64,000 nt of DNA from Marinicella litoralis. Its GTDB lineage: Bacteria > Pseudomonadota > Gammaproteobacteria > Xanthomonadales > Marinicellaceae. The DNA is taken from positions 752,133-816,132 of the forward strand of contig NZ_NIHB01000002.1 in assembly GCF_002591915.1 (NCBI RefSeq), written 5' to 3'. A program made the position numbers and the translations under genes. Positions 57,069-64,000 of the stretch are shown here, piece by piece (positions within the stretch are counted from its first letter, which is position 1; each line of letters starts with the position of its first letter). The notes beneath the pieces are model-generated. The model was not told the DNA's origin. It saw only the letters and a program-made list of their open reading frames with translations, and did not search any database.

Positions 57069-59120
57069 TCAAACCTTGGCCAACTCTTGTGCTTGCCTTT
57101 GCCACCGCTGGATAATTTTTTCACAGACATCAGGATTACTTTGCAATAAATCGGCCGCCATTGACTTGGCTTGTTTGAACAATACAGCATCTTGTTCGGG
57201 GTTTGAAAATCGAAATTCCATGCTGCCTTTCTGCCGAGTACCCAAGATTTCCCCAGGACCTCGCAATTTGAGGTCTTGTCGAGCAATTTTAAAACCATCA
57301 TTGGTCTCTCGCATGGTGGTTAACCTGACTTGAGCATTCTCACTCAAGGGTGCTTGATACATCAGCACACAATGGCTTTGGCGATTTCCACGCCCGACTC
57401 GTCCCCTTAATTGATGCAATTGAGACAATCCCAAACGCTCAGCATTTTCAATCACCATCAAGCTGGCATTGGGTACATCCACCCCGACTTCTATCACTGT
57501 GGTGGCAATCAACAATTGAATTTCATTGGCTTTAAAACGATCCATCACTGCCTGTTTATCATCACTTTTTAAACGACCATGAATCAGCCCCACTTCAAGA
57601 TCAGGGAACCAATCCTTGAGTTCTTCAAATGTATCTTGAGCGGCTTTGGCCCGCAGATGTTCCGACTCTTCAATTAAGGTACAAACCCAATAGGCCTGTT
57701 CCCCTTTATCACAAGCATGTCGAATGCGTTCAGCCAATTGTGGCATTTTATGGTTATCCAATAACACCGTGTTGATGACTTTGCGGTTGGGTGGCAATTC
57801 ATCTATCACCGATATGTCCAGATTGGCATACGCAATCTGCGCCAAAGTCCGCGGTATCGGGGTGGCCGTCATGATTAAACTGTGCGGGGTGAGGTCATTT
57901 GCCTGACCTTTTTGCTTCAACATCAATCTTTGATGTACCCCAAACCTGTGTTGTTCATCGATGATTACCAAGGCCAAATTCCGATAGATAACATCTGCCT
58001 GGAACAAAGCGTGGGTACCAATGATCACATCAGCACTGCTGGCAATCTTCGCCAACACTTCAGTCCTGATTTTTCCTTTGATCTTACCTGACAAAAAAAC
58101 CACTTCATGTTCAGGAAAGTAATCTTTCAAGGTCAACAAATGTTGTTCAGCCAAAATTTCAGTTGGCGCCATCATCACTGCTTGTTTGCCATGAACCAAT
58201 GCGGCTTGGATGGACAGAGCAGCTACCACCGTTTTACCACTGCCCACATCCCCCTGGACCAGGCGTTGCATGGGATGATTGCGAGCCAAATCATGGTGTA
58301 TTTCGTTAACCACCCGATGCTGTGCACCTGTCAATTCAAAGGGCAGTCGACTGAGCAGCTGCTGTTTTTGCATTTTATTGATGGGCATAAGCGGCGCATT
58401 CAGTCGTTCTATGGCAGATCGCGCCTGATGCATGGCCAAAAAATGAGCCAAAATTTCTTCAATTTTCAACCTTTGTTGTGCTGGGTGTGTGTGATTCAAT
58501 AATTTCATCACATCGGCATCTGGCGGTGGTTTGTGGACAAACTTCAGGGCATCTGACAAGGTCGGCATCTGTTGTGCAGACAACCATTGGGCTGGTAACA
58601 ATTCATCCAATTTGAACGCACCTTGTTCTAACAAAGTAATGGCTTGGGCTGCGGCTTTCTGTAACAGCTTTTGTGAAATGCCTTCCGACTTAGGATAAAT
58701 GGGTGTCAAGGACTGAGCCAAAGCAGGTTGTTCTTCACCCAAGGTAAATTCGGGATGGATGATCTCCATGCCATACATGCCATGTTTGATTTCACCATAG
58801 GCCCGAATCCGCACCCCAGTTTTCATCTTAATTTTTTGCGAGTAATAAAAGTTAAAAAACTTCAGTTGCATGAATTGGCTGCCATCATCAATTTCGCAGA
58901 CCAAGATGGGCCTTCTTCCTTGTGTGACATAGGATTTGGTGATTTCCCCTTCGACTTGGGCATAACTGAAGCCAGTCAACTTATCGATGGCGGTGATTTT
59001 GGTTTTGTCTTCATAACGCAAGGGCAAATGGAACAATAAATCCATGACATCCGTCAAACCAAATTCTTGCAGTTTAACTGCAGTGGTTTTACCTATGCCT
59101 TTGAGTTCAGTCAGCTCCAT
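57069..59120 (-). CDS. recG: RecG, ATP-dependent branched-DNA helicase
   Basis: RecG remodels stalled replication forks and Holliday junctions. The 683-residue protein has an N-terminal wedge (OB) domain (about 1-150), and helicase motifs: GDVGSGKTVVA (Walker A) near residue 290, DEQH (motif II) within IIDEQHRFG near 389, MTATPIPRTLA near 418 and the C-terminal QLRGRVGRG near 585. The length is close to E. coli (693). It lies 23 bases after ridA and two genes after spoT, part of the rpoZ-spoT-ridA-recG cluster. Confidence 0.97.
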   Translation of the reverse strand: MELTELKGIGKTTAVKLQEFGLTDVMDLLFHLPLRYEDKTKITAIDKLTGFSYAQVEGEITKSYVTQGRRPILVCEIDDGSQFMQLKFFNFYYSQKIKMKTGVRIRAYGEIKHGMYGMEIIHPEFTLGEEQPALAQSLTPIYPKSEGISQKLLQKAAAQAITLLEQGAFKLDELLPAQWLSAQQMPTLSDALKFVHKPPPDADVMKLLNHTHPAQQRLKIEEILAHFLAMHQARSAIERLNAPLMPINKMQKQQLLSRLPFELTGAQHRVVNEIHHDLARNHPMQRLVQGDVGSGKTVVAALSIQAALVHGKQAVMMAPTEILAEQHLLTLKDYFPEHEVVFLSGKIKGKIRTEVLAKIASSADVIIGTHALFQADVIYRNLALVIIDEQHRFGVHQRLMLKQKGQANDLTPHSLIMTATPIPRTLAQIAYANLDISVIDELPPNRKVINTVLLDNHKMPQLAERIRHACDKGEQAYWVCTLIEESEHLRAKAAQDTFEELKDWFPDLEVGLIHGRLKSDDKQAVMDRFKANEIQLLIATTVIEVGVDVPNASLMVIENAERLGLSQLHQLRGRVGRGNRQSHCVLMYQAPLSENAQVRLTTMRETNDGFKIARQDLKLRGPGEILGTRQKGSMEFRFSNPEQDAVLFKQAKSMAADLLQSNPDVCEKIIQRWQRQAQELAKV

Positions 59121-59143
59121 GCTAGATGAGTATACTGCGGCAG

Positions 59144-59524
59144 TTAACTCACAGCAATGATGGCATCAATCTCAATCAAAGAATCTTTGGGTAATCTGGC
59201 CACTTGCACTGCCGCTCTGGCAGGGTAAGGTTCTTGAATGTATTCACCCATGATTTGATTCAGCTGAGCGAAATGCTCTAAATCCTGTAAAAACACATTC
59301 AGCTTGATCGCGTTTTGCAAAGAAGTGCCCGCCTCATTTGCAATGGCTATCAAGTTTTTAAACACCTGATGGGCTTGCAATTCAAATTCAGGAGCCAACA
59401 TTTCACCGGTCGCAGGATCGATTGGAATTTGGCCTGAAGTGTATAAGGTGTTGCCATGAACAATGGCTTGTGAATAGGTGCCAATGGCAGCAGGTGCTTG
59501 ATCGGTTTTAATTATTTTTTTCAT
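59144..59524 (-). CDS. ridA: RidA, reactive enamine/imine deaminase
   Basis: Hydrolyses reactive 2-aminoacrylate and related enamines formed by PLP enzymes. The 126-residue protein fits the Rid family, with the conserved IGTYSQAI near residue 15, LYTSGQIPIDPATGE, and the catalytic Arg region YPARAAVQVARLPKDSLIEIDAI near residue 99. Its start overlaps the spoT 3' end by 17 bases. In E. coli trmH occupies the place between spoT and recG; here ridA does, an order seen in several gammaproteobacteria. Confidence 0.96.
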   Translation of the reverse strand: MKKIIKTDQAPAAIGTYSQAIVHGNTLYTSGQIPIDPATGEMLAPEFELQAHQVFKNLIAIANEAGTSLQNAIKLNVFLQDLEHFAQLNQIMGEYIQEPYPARAAVQVARLPKDSLIEIDAIIAVS

Positions 59525-61697
59525 GATAAACTCTTTTTACATTCAATACTTCTGGACGACTTTGCAATTGACCCATTAAATTTTGAGCGTGTCTTTTGCT
59601 TTCGACTTCGACAACAAACAACAATTGAGAAAAACCCGTGTCTTTGTCTTTTTGATCGATGGTAACAATATTAACATCTTCACCCGCTATCACAGACGCC
59701 AAGTTAGCCAAAACACCGGTTCGATTCACCACATCAACCTCCAATGAAGTTTTAAAAACCCCTGAGGTATTGATGTTCCAACTACAATAGACCTTTCTTT
59801 CCGGCGAACTTTTTAAAGTTTCAAACAAATTAATACAGGCACTGCGATGAATCACCACACCTTTGGCCGGACTGAGGTACCCCGTAATGTCATCACCTGG
59901 TAATGGCAAACAACAATTGGGATAGTTGACAATTGAGCCCTCTGTACCATCAATGCTCAACGACTCTTTGGGCTGATAATCCTTATCCAGTTTACGCTGT
60001 TTCATCAGCGGCATTAATTTCCTCGCCGCTATAGATGGCAACAACCGCCCAAAAGCAAAGGACTTCAACAGTTCATCCATACTGTTTAACTGGTAGTGTT
60101 TGAGTACCCGCTTAATAGACCTTGTATCCAATTTTTCAAATGAATGGCCAAAAGTATCTAAGGCCCTGTCTAACATGCGATGACCCAACACCAAAGCATC
60201 TTCATCCTTGATGTCTTTAAGTTCTTTTCGAATAGCTGTTCTGGCTTTACTGGTTACTACAATGCGCAACCATTCAGCGTTCACTGTCAATCCACTGGCT
60301 GTTTTGATAGATACAGTGTCACCCGTATCCAATACCTGAGACAATGTTGCGGGATTGCCATTAATCAAACCACTTTCAGCATGAGTACCCACTGAAGTGT
60401 GAATGGCAAAAGCAAAATCTAAAACACAGGATTTACTGGGTAATTGTACGATGTCGCCTTTGGGAGTAAAAACATAAATTTCATCGGTACCTAAATCCCC
60501 TTTTAGGTTTTCATAAAACTCCAATGAACTGCCTGAGTCTTTTTGGATTTTCAACAGGGAGTTAAGCCAACTTCGGGCTTTGGTCAAAGATTGGGTTTGT
60601 TGGGCATTTTTGTGTTTATACAACCAATGTGCTGCCACACCAGCTTCAGACAACTGATCCATTTCTTCGGTTCTGATTTGAACTTCCAGTTTCATACCAA
60701 ACGGCCCGGTTACCACTGAATGCAATGACTGATAACCATTCTGTTTAGGTACCGCTATATAATCTTTAAAACCATTTTCATTGGGTGGATATAAGTTATG
60801 AATAACCCCCAATGCCAAGTAACATTGATGCAATTCCTTAACCACAATCCTGACACCAAACAAATCATGAATGTCTTCTATATCAACCTGTTTGGATTTG
60901 ATCTTTTTGTATGTGCTATAGGGCGACTTTTTGCGCCCAGTAACCTCGGCATGCATGGATGATTCCAGCAAGGCTTTTTCAATGTTTTTACGTATCTTTT
61001 CAACTGCTTTTTTTCGATTACCGGCAATTTGAGTCGAGGTTTCATGAATGGATTTGTATTGATTGGGATGCAGGGCTTTAAAAGCATGGTCTTCCAACTC
61101 ATGCTGAATGGCTTTCAAACCCATACGCTCAGCTATTGGTGCATAAACATCCAAAGTTTCTCGAGAAATCCTGCGTTGTCCTGATGTGCTCATGGCCGCA
61201 ATGGTTCGCATGTTATGCAATCTATCGGACAATTTAATGATAATGACTCGGATGTCATCAGCCATGGCAAACAACATTTTTACGAAGGTTTCAGCCTGTG
61301 CTTCCTTCAAGTTTCTGAATTTCAACTTATCCAGTTTGGTAACAGCCTCAACTAAATTTGCCACATCAACATTGAAATGTTTGGTGATATCAGCGTGTGT
61401 AATATCGGTGTCTTCTATGGTGTCATGCAATACGCCAGCGATCAAAGTATCCACATCCACGCGCAATTCGGCCAGAACTGTGGCCACTGTTATTGGGTGG
61501 GTGATGTAAGGTTCGCCAGATTTGCGTATCTGTTTTTCATGCGCTGCCGCACCAAAGTGAACCGCTTTTCTGAGCTTTAACTTTTCTTCGGGATTAAGGT
61601 AAGGGTTGGTTGTTTCTTTGAGCGTTTTAAAAGCAGATTGAACGGCTTTGTGGCTCATTGTGTTGGAGGTGAATGATAACTCACTCACATCCAGCAC
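59508..61697 (-). CDS. spoT: SpoT, bifunctional (p)ppGpp synthetase/hydrolase
   Basis: Controls the stringent-response alarmone. The 729-residue protein has an intact hydrolase HD domain with HDTIEDT near residue 91 and LSDRLHNMRT near 158, a synthetase domain with GRKKSPYSTYKKIK near 257 and PKQNGYQSLHS near 322, a TGS domain (about 410-470) and a C-terminal ACT domain (about 650-725). The HD residues point to real hydrolase activity, hence SpoT and not RelA. The annotated start is a GTG; another GTG three codons in (ending at 61688) has an AGGTG ribosome-binding site and is equally plausible. An ATG at 61658 would also give a full enzyme. Confidence 0.96.
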   Translation of the reverse strand: MLDVSELSFTSNTMSHKAVQSAFKTLKETTNPYLNPEEKLKLRKAVHFGAAAHEKQIRKSGEPYITHPITVATVLAELRVDVDTLIAGVLHDTIEDTDITHADITKHFNVDVANLVEAVTKLDKLKFRNLKEAQAETFVKMLFAMADDIRVIIIKLSDRLHNMRTIAAMSTSGQRRISRETLDVYAPIAERMGLKAIQHELEDHAFKALHPNQYKSIHETSTQIAGNRKKAVEKIRKNIEKALLESSMHAEVTGRKKSPYSTYKKIKSKQVDIEDIHDLFGVRIVVKELHQCYLALGVIHNLYPPNENGFKDYIAVPKQNGYQSLHSVVTGPFGMKLEVQIRTEEMDQLSEAGVAAHWLYKHKNAQQTQSLTKARSWLNSLLKIQKDSGSSLEFYENLKGDLGTDEIYVFTPKGDIVQLPSKSCVLDFAFAIHTSVGTHAESGLINGNPATLSQVLDTGDTVSIKTASGLTVNAEWLRIVVTSKARTAIRKELKDIKDEDALVLGHRMLDRALDTFGHSFEKLDTRSIKRVLKHYQLNSMDELLKSFAFGRLLPSIAARKLMPLMKQRKLDKDYQPKESLSIDGTEGSIVNYPNCCLPLPGDDITGYLSPAKGVVIHRSACINLFETLKSSPERKVYCSWNINTSGVFKTSLEVDVVNRTGVLANLASVIAGEDVNIVTIDQKDKDTGFSQLLFVVEVESKRHAQNLMGQLQSRPEVLNVKRVYHEKNN

Positions 61698-61723
61698 CTA
61701 TCGATTGATTTGTTGATAAAACG

Positions 61724-62002
61724 CTATTCTGCGTCTTCATTGTCTTGAGTTTCAGCTGCTGCATTCCATGCATCCAACTCTCTGGCTCGTTTCGCTTCTA
61801 ATTCCAATTCAGCCAACACTTCATCATTGATTTTATCTTCAGCAATTTCTCTCAATGCCAATACAGTGGGTTTGTCATTTTCTTCATCAACCATTGGCTC
61901 TTGTCCATTGGCAATCAATCGTGCGCGTTTGGCCGCCATCAATACCAAATCAAATCTGTTCGGTACTTTTTCTAAACAATCTTCTACTGTGACTCGTGCC
62001 AT
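61724..62002 (-). CDS. rpoZ: RpoZ, RNA polymerase omega subunit
   Basis: Omega helps fold and assemble beta-prime and forms part of a ppGpp-binding site on RNA polymerase. The 92-residue protein starts [19 protein letters not shown] and carries AAKRARLI, typical of the family (E. coli 91 residues), with an acidic C-terminus. It is 26 bases upstream of spoT, so the ppGpp enzyme and a ppGpp-sensing subunit are made together, as in most gammaproteobacteria. gmk, its usual upstream partner, is missing; an M48 peptidase gene lies there instead. Confidence 0.97.
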   Translation of the reverse strand: MARVTVEDCLEKVPNRFDLVLMAAKRARLIANGQEPMVDEENDKPTVLALREIAEDKINDEVLAELELEAKRARELDAWNAAAETQDNEDAE

Positions 62003-62090
62003 AATATTTCCATCAATTTCAAGCTAATCGCGCATTGTAATCAAAAAGCCATTAGAATTCAAAACAAATACACCAAGAATTCAACAATAA

Positions 62091-63575
62091 TCACCTTCCA
62101 ATCCCTTTATCTGCTGCGATTTCTTGCTGCCTTTCTTTATCAGTGATTAAAGGCTCATATTTAGCAATCAAAGCATTAATGACCGATGATTGATAATAAT
62201 CCAAGCCATCATCCTTTTTTAAATTCCGCAAAATCCTTACGGCCCGATAATTCCTGCCCATTAAATGCTCTTTGCGAGCCATCGACTCTCCAGCTTGTAT
62301 GGGCTTCAGCGCATTGTAATAGGCTATCGATAACAGGTCATAATAATGAGGGTTGTTGGGTTGCAACATGGTCAACTTGCGTAAATTCTTAATCGCTTGA
62401 TCTATCCACTCAAATGATTTTGATTGCAACAAGATGTTAGCTGTAGTTTCTAATACCGTTTCATTACCATCATTCCATTTTAGCAATTGATCAATCTTCG
62501 ATTTTGCCGCCTCGGCATCTACCTTGGCCAGAATTTGCACCTCCAATAAATCAACCAAATGTTTAACACTGGGTTCTGGATTGATTTTTGCAATGGTTTT
62601 CAATGCTGCATTGAACTGATTTTGTCTGAACTGATGTAATGCATAACCATACAAATTGGCTTGCTTGTGGGTATCATCAGTGCTTAATGCGCCCAAATAA
62701 TAGGCCTCTAAATCAGTAAACTCATCAATGGTCATCACCCTGATTCGCTCTTTAACGTAGTTGTATATAACTGATTCCACATAATCCTTTTTGGGAAAAG
62801 CTTTCAATCTATTCTTGGCTTCCGTGACGCGGTTTACTGACAATGGATGGGTTCTTAAATATTCGGGAAGTTGATACCTGGGGTCAATCCTGTTTTTTTG
62901 CATCAGTTTGGCAAAAAAGTCAGACATCCCTTCAGGGTTAAGGCCCGCTTGATACAAGGTATTGATACCCACCCTATCCGCTTCGTATTCATGGTATCGA
63001 GTGAAGTTGATGGCCAATTGTTGTTGAATTGCTGACATACTGGCCGCAATGGCGATGGGCGCATCACCGCTGTTGGAAGTTTGTGCGGCGGCCACTGCAG
63101 CCAACATGCCCAGCAAAATTGGTATGGTGGACTTTTGTTGTTTGGCCATCATCCGTGAAATGTGTCGCTGATTAACATGCGCAATTTCATGAGCCAATAC
63201 ACCGGCCAATTCGCTTTCTGTTGCAGTTTCCAGCATCAACCCAGAATAAATAACCACCAATCCACCGGGGTATGCTGATGCATTGATGACATTGGCTGGT
63301 ACCATGAAAAAATCAAAAGGCTGTTCAGGCTTTCCGGAATAAGCAGCCAGCTGATACCCTAAATGATAAATATAAGAAGCCACCACCGGATCGGTCATGA
63401 CAAAGTTATACTGATACATTTGTTCTTTGATACTTTGTCTGTACCGTTGTTCATCATCAGCAGACAACACCTTATCTGCAGGATTGCCTAGATCTGGCAA
63501 CTTAAATTCTGCCCATGCCAAGTTTCCCACGTAAAACAGGATGATAATTGCGAGTGATATTTTTTTCATAGTCAT
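62091..63575 (-). CDS. M48-family metalloprotease with TPRs (BepA-like)
   Basis: A 494-residue periplasmic zinc protease with chaperone-like features, involved in outer-membrane protein quality control in BepA of E. coli. From the ATG ending at 63575 a signal peptide spans about residues 1-22 (NLAWA end). The protease domain (about 40-250) has the zinc motif HEIAH in VLAHEIAHVNQRH and the third ligand Glu in the YHEYEADRVG segment. A C-terminal TPR region (about 290-490) follows. A second ATG six bases downstream is an alternative start. It lies next to tusD, which is divergent. Confidence 0.9.
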   Translation of the reverse strand: MTMKKISLAIIILFYVGNLAWAEFKLPDLGNPADKVLSADDEQRYRQSIKEQMYQYNFVMTDPVVASYIYHLGYQLAAYSGKPEQPFDFFMVPANVINASAYPGGLVVIYSGLMLETATESELAGVLAHEIAHVNQRHISRMMAKQQKSTIPILLGMLAAVAAAQTSNSGDAPIAIAASMSAIQQQLAINFTRYHEYEADRVGINTLYQAGLNPEGMSDFFAKLMQKNRIDPRYQLPEYLRTHPLSVNRVTEAKNRLKAFPKKDYVESVIYNYVKERIRVMTIDEFTDLEAYYLGALSTDDTHKQANLYGYALHQFRQNQFNAALKTIAKINPEPSVKHLVDLLEVQILAKVDAEAAKSKIDQLLKWNDGNETVLETTANILLQSKSFEWIDQAIKNLRKLTMLQPNNPHYYDLLSIAYYNALKPIQAGESMARKEHLMGRNYRAVRILRNLKKDDGLDYYQSSVINALIAKYEPLITDKERQQEIAADKGIGR

Positions 63576-63729
63576 ATTGTAGACATCTGACAAGTAAATA
63601 CATGTAAAATTCAAACAGAATATTGTTATTTATTACCAATTGGATTATTTTCCATCAGTAATGATAAATTCAAATGACTTAACAAGTTTTTTATAGGGTA
63701 AATCCGCCTCTAGAAAACAGACAACAACC

Positions 63730-64000
63730 ATGAAATTTAACCTACTTATCAACCCAATACATTCTTGGCAAGACAGCAATGACCATGCATTGATACTGGT
63801 CCAGTCGATGATTAACCACGGGCATCAAATCAATGCTGTGTTCTTCTATGGTGAATCTTCACAGATCGCCGCTAAACCAGATTTTCAAATTAGCTGGAAA
63901 AAACTGATTCAACAACAAACATTTGATCTGTTGATATGTAGGACCATGATTGAATACCATGAAATCAAACCCCAGCTTGAACCTGAGTTTAAAATTGTGG
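63730..64000 (+). CDS. tusD: TusD/DsrE-family sulfur relay protein (partial, N-terminal 90 codons)
   Basis: Part of the TusBCD sulfur relay that carries sulfur to MnmA for 2-thiouridine in tRNA. The reading starts MKFNLLINPIHSWQD with the DsrE fold and continues to GHQINAVFFYGES and then DLLICRTMIEY, where the Cys aligns by eye with the sulfur-accepting Cys78 of E. coli TusD. The window edge cuts the C-terminal part. tusC and tusB would be expected next. A related DsrE-like protein is possible but TusD fits best by spacing. Confidence 0.72.
   Translation, partial: MKFNLLINPIHSWQDSNDHALILVQSMINHGHQINAVFFYGESSQIAAKPDFQISWKKLIQQQTFDLLICRTMIEYHEIKPQLEPEFKIV

Overview
The window is a chromosomal segment of a gammaproteobacterium. 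The gene content is that of a free-living, aerobic, Gram-negative marine-type heterotroph: a meso-diaminopimelate peptidoglycan cluster, Nnr-TsaE-amidase, SpoT-RidA-RecG, a monomeric isocitrate dehydrogenase, a TonB-dependent receptor and several exported metallopeptidases. The AT-leaning base composition, the absence of murD from the division cluster, and secreted proteins ending in an IFxxGFE-like tail made me think of Marinicella or a relative near the Lysobacterales. That placement is inference; no rRNA gene is present to settle it. No phage, insertion sequence, CRISPR array, tRNA or rRNA was found. Nearly everything is chromosomal core or near-core.

Layout. 1-8.8 kb (minus strand): the dcw (division and cell wall) cluster mraZ-rsmH-ftsL-ftsI-murE-murF-mraY-ftsW-murG, with murG cut by the window edge. 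Almost all genes overlap by a few bases. The exception is mraY/ftsW, where murD would normally lie. The mraZ promoter carries four GTRG boxes about one helical turn apart. 9.1-11 kb: a TPR-diguanylate cyclase. 11-13.3 kb: monomeric icd. 13.3-17.9 kb: a histidine-degradation operon (MarR-type regulator, hutU, hutH, hutG) with a perfect palindrome in the regulator's 5' region. 18.0-18.6 kb: a divergent Fur-superfamily protein behind a near-consensus Fur box. 18.8-24.3 kb: trmB, an SLC13-type transporter, gpmA and dxs. 24.4-29.2 kb: a TPR-like protein of unknown role, radC, dut, a membrane-tethered algC and cytochrome b561.

29.3-36.8 kb (minus): two bacterial PH-domain membrane proteins, an SPFH/prohibitin protein, an exported M28 peptidase and a two-domain M16 peptidase. 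36.9-39.1 kb: an exported FG-GAP-like protein and an exported YciI-domain protein. 39.1-43.5 kb: amidase, tsaE and nnr, divergent from queG. 43.5-46 kb: a TlpA-like lipoprotein, a YihY-family membrane protein and a small lipoprotein. 46-53.8 kb: mtnN, trpC, trpD, trpG, then a 942-residue TonB-dependent receptor, then trpE, so the tryptophan genes are split. 53.9-57 kb: a second M28 peptidase with the GFE tail, a GST and an enoyl-reductase-like MDR protein. 57-62 kb: recG, ridA, spoT, rpoZ. 62-64 kb: an M48 BepA-like protease and the start of tusD.

The most interesting points are the murD-less division cluster, the helically phased mraZ operator, the iron-controlled divergent Fur-like protein, the MarR-controlled partial hut operon, and the shared C-terminal IFxxGFE tail. 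No wholly new multi-gene system stands out.
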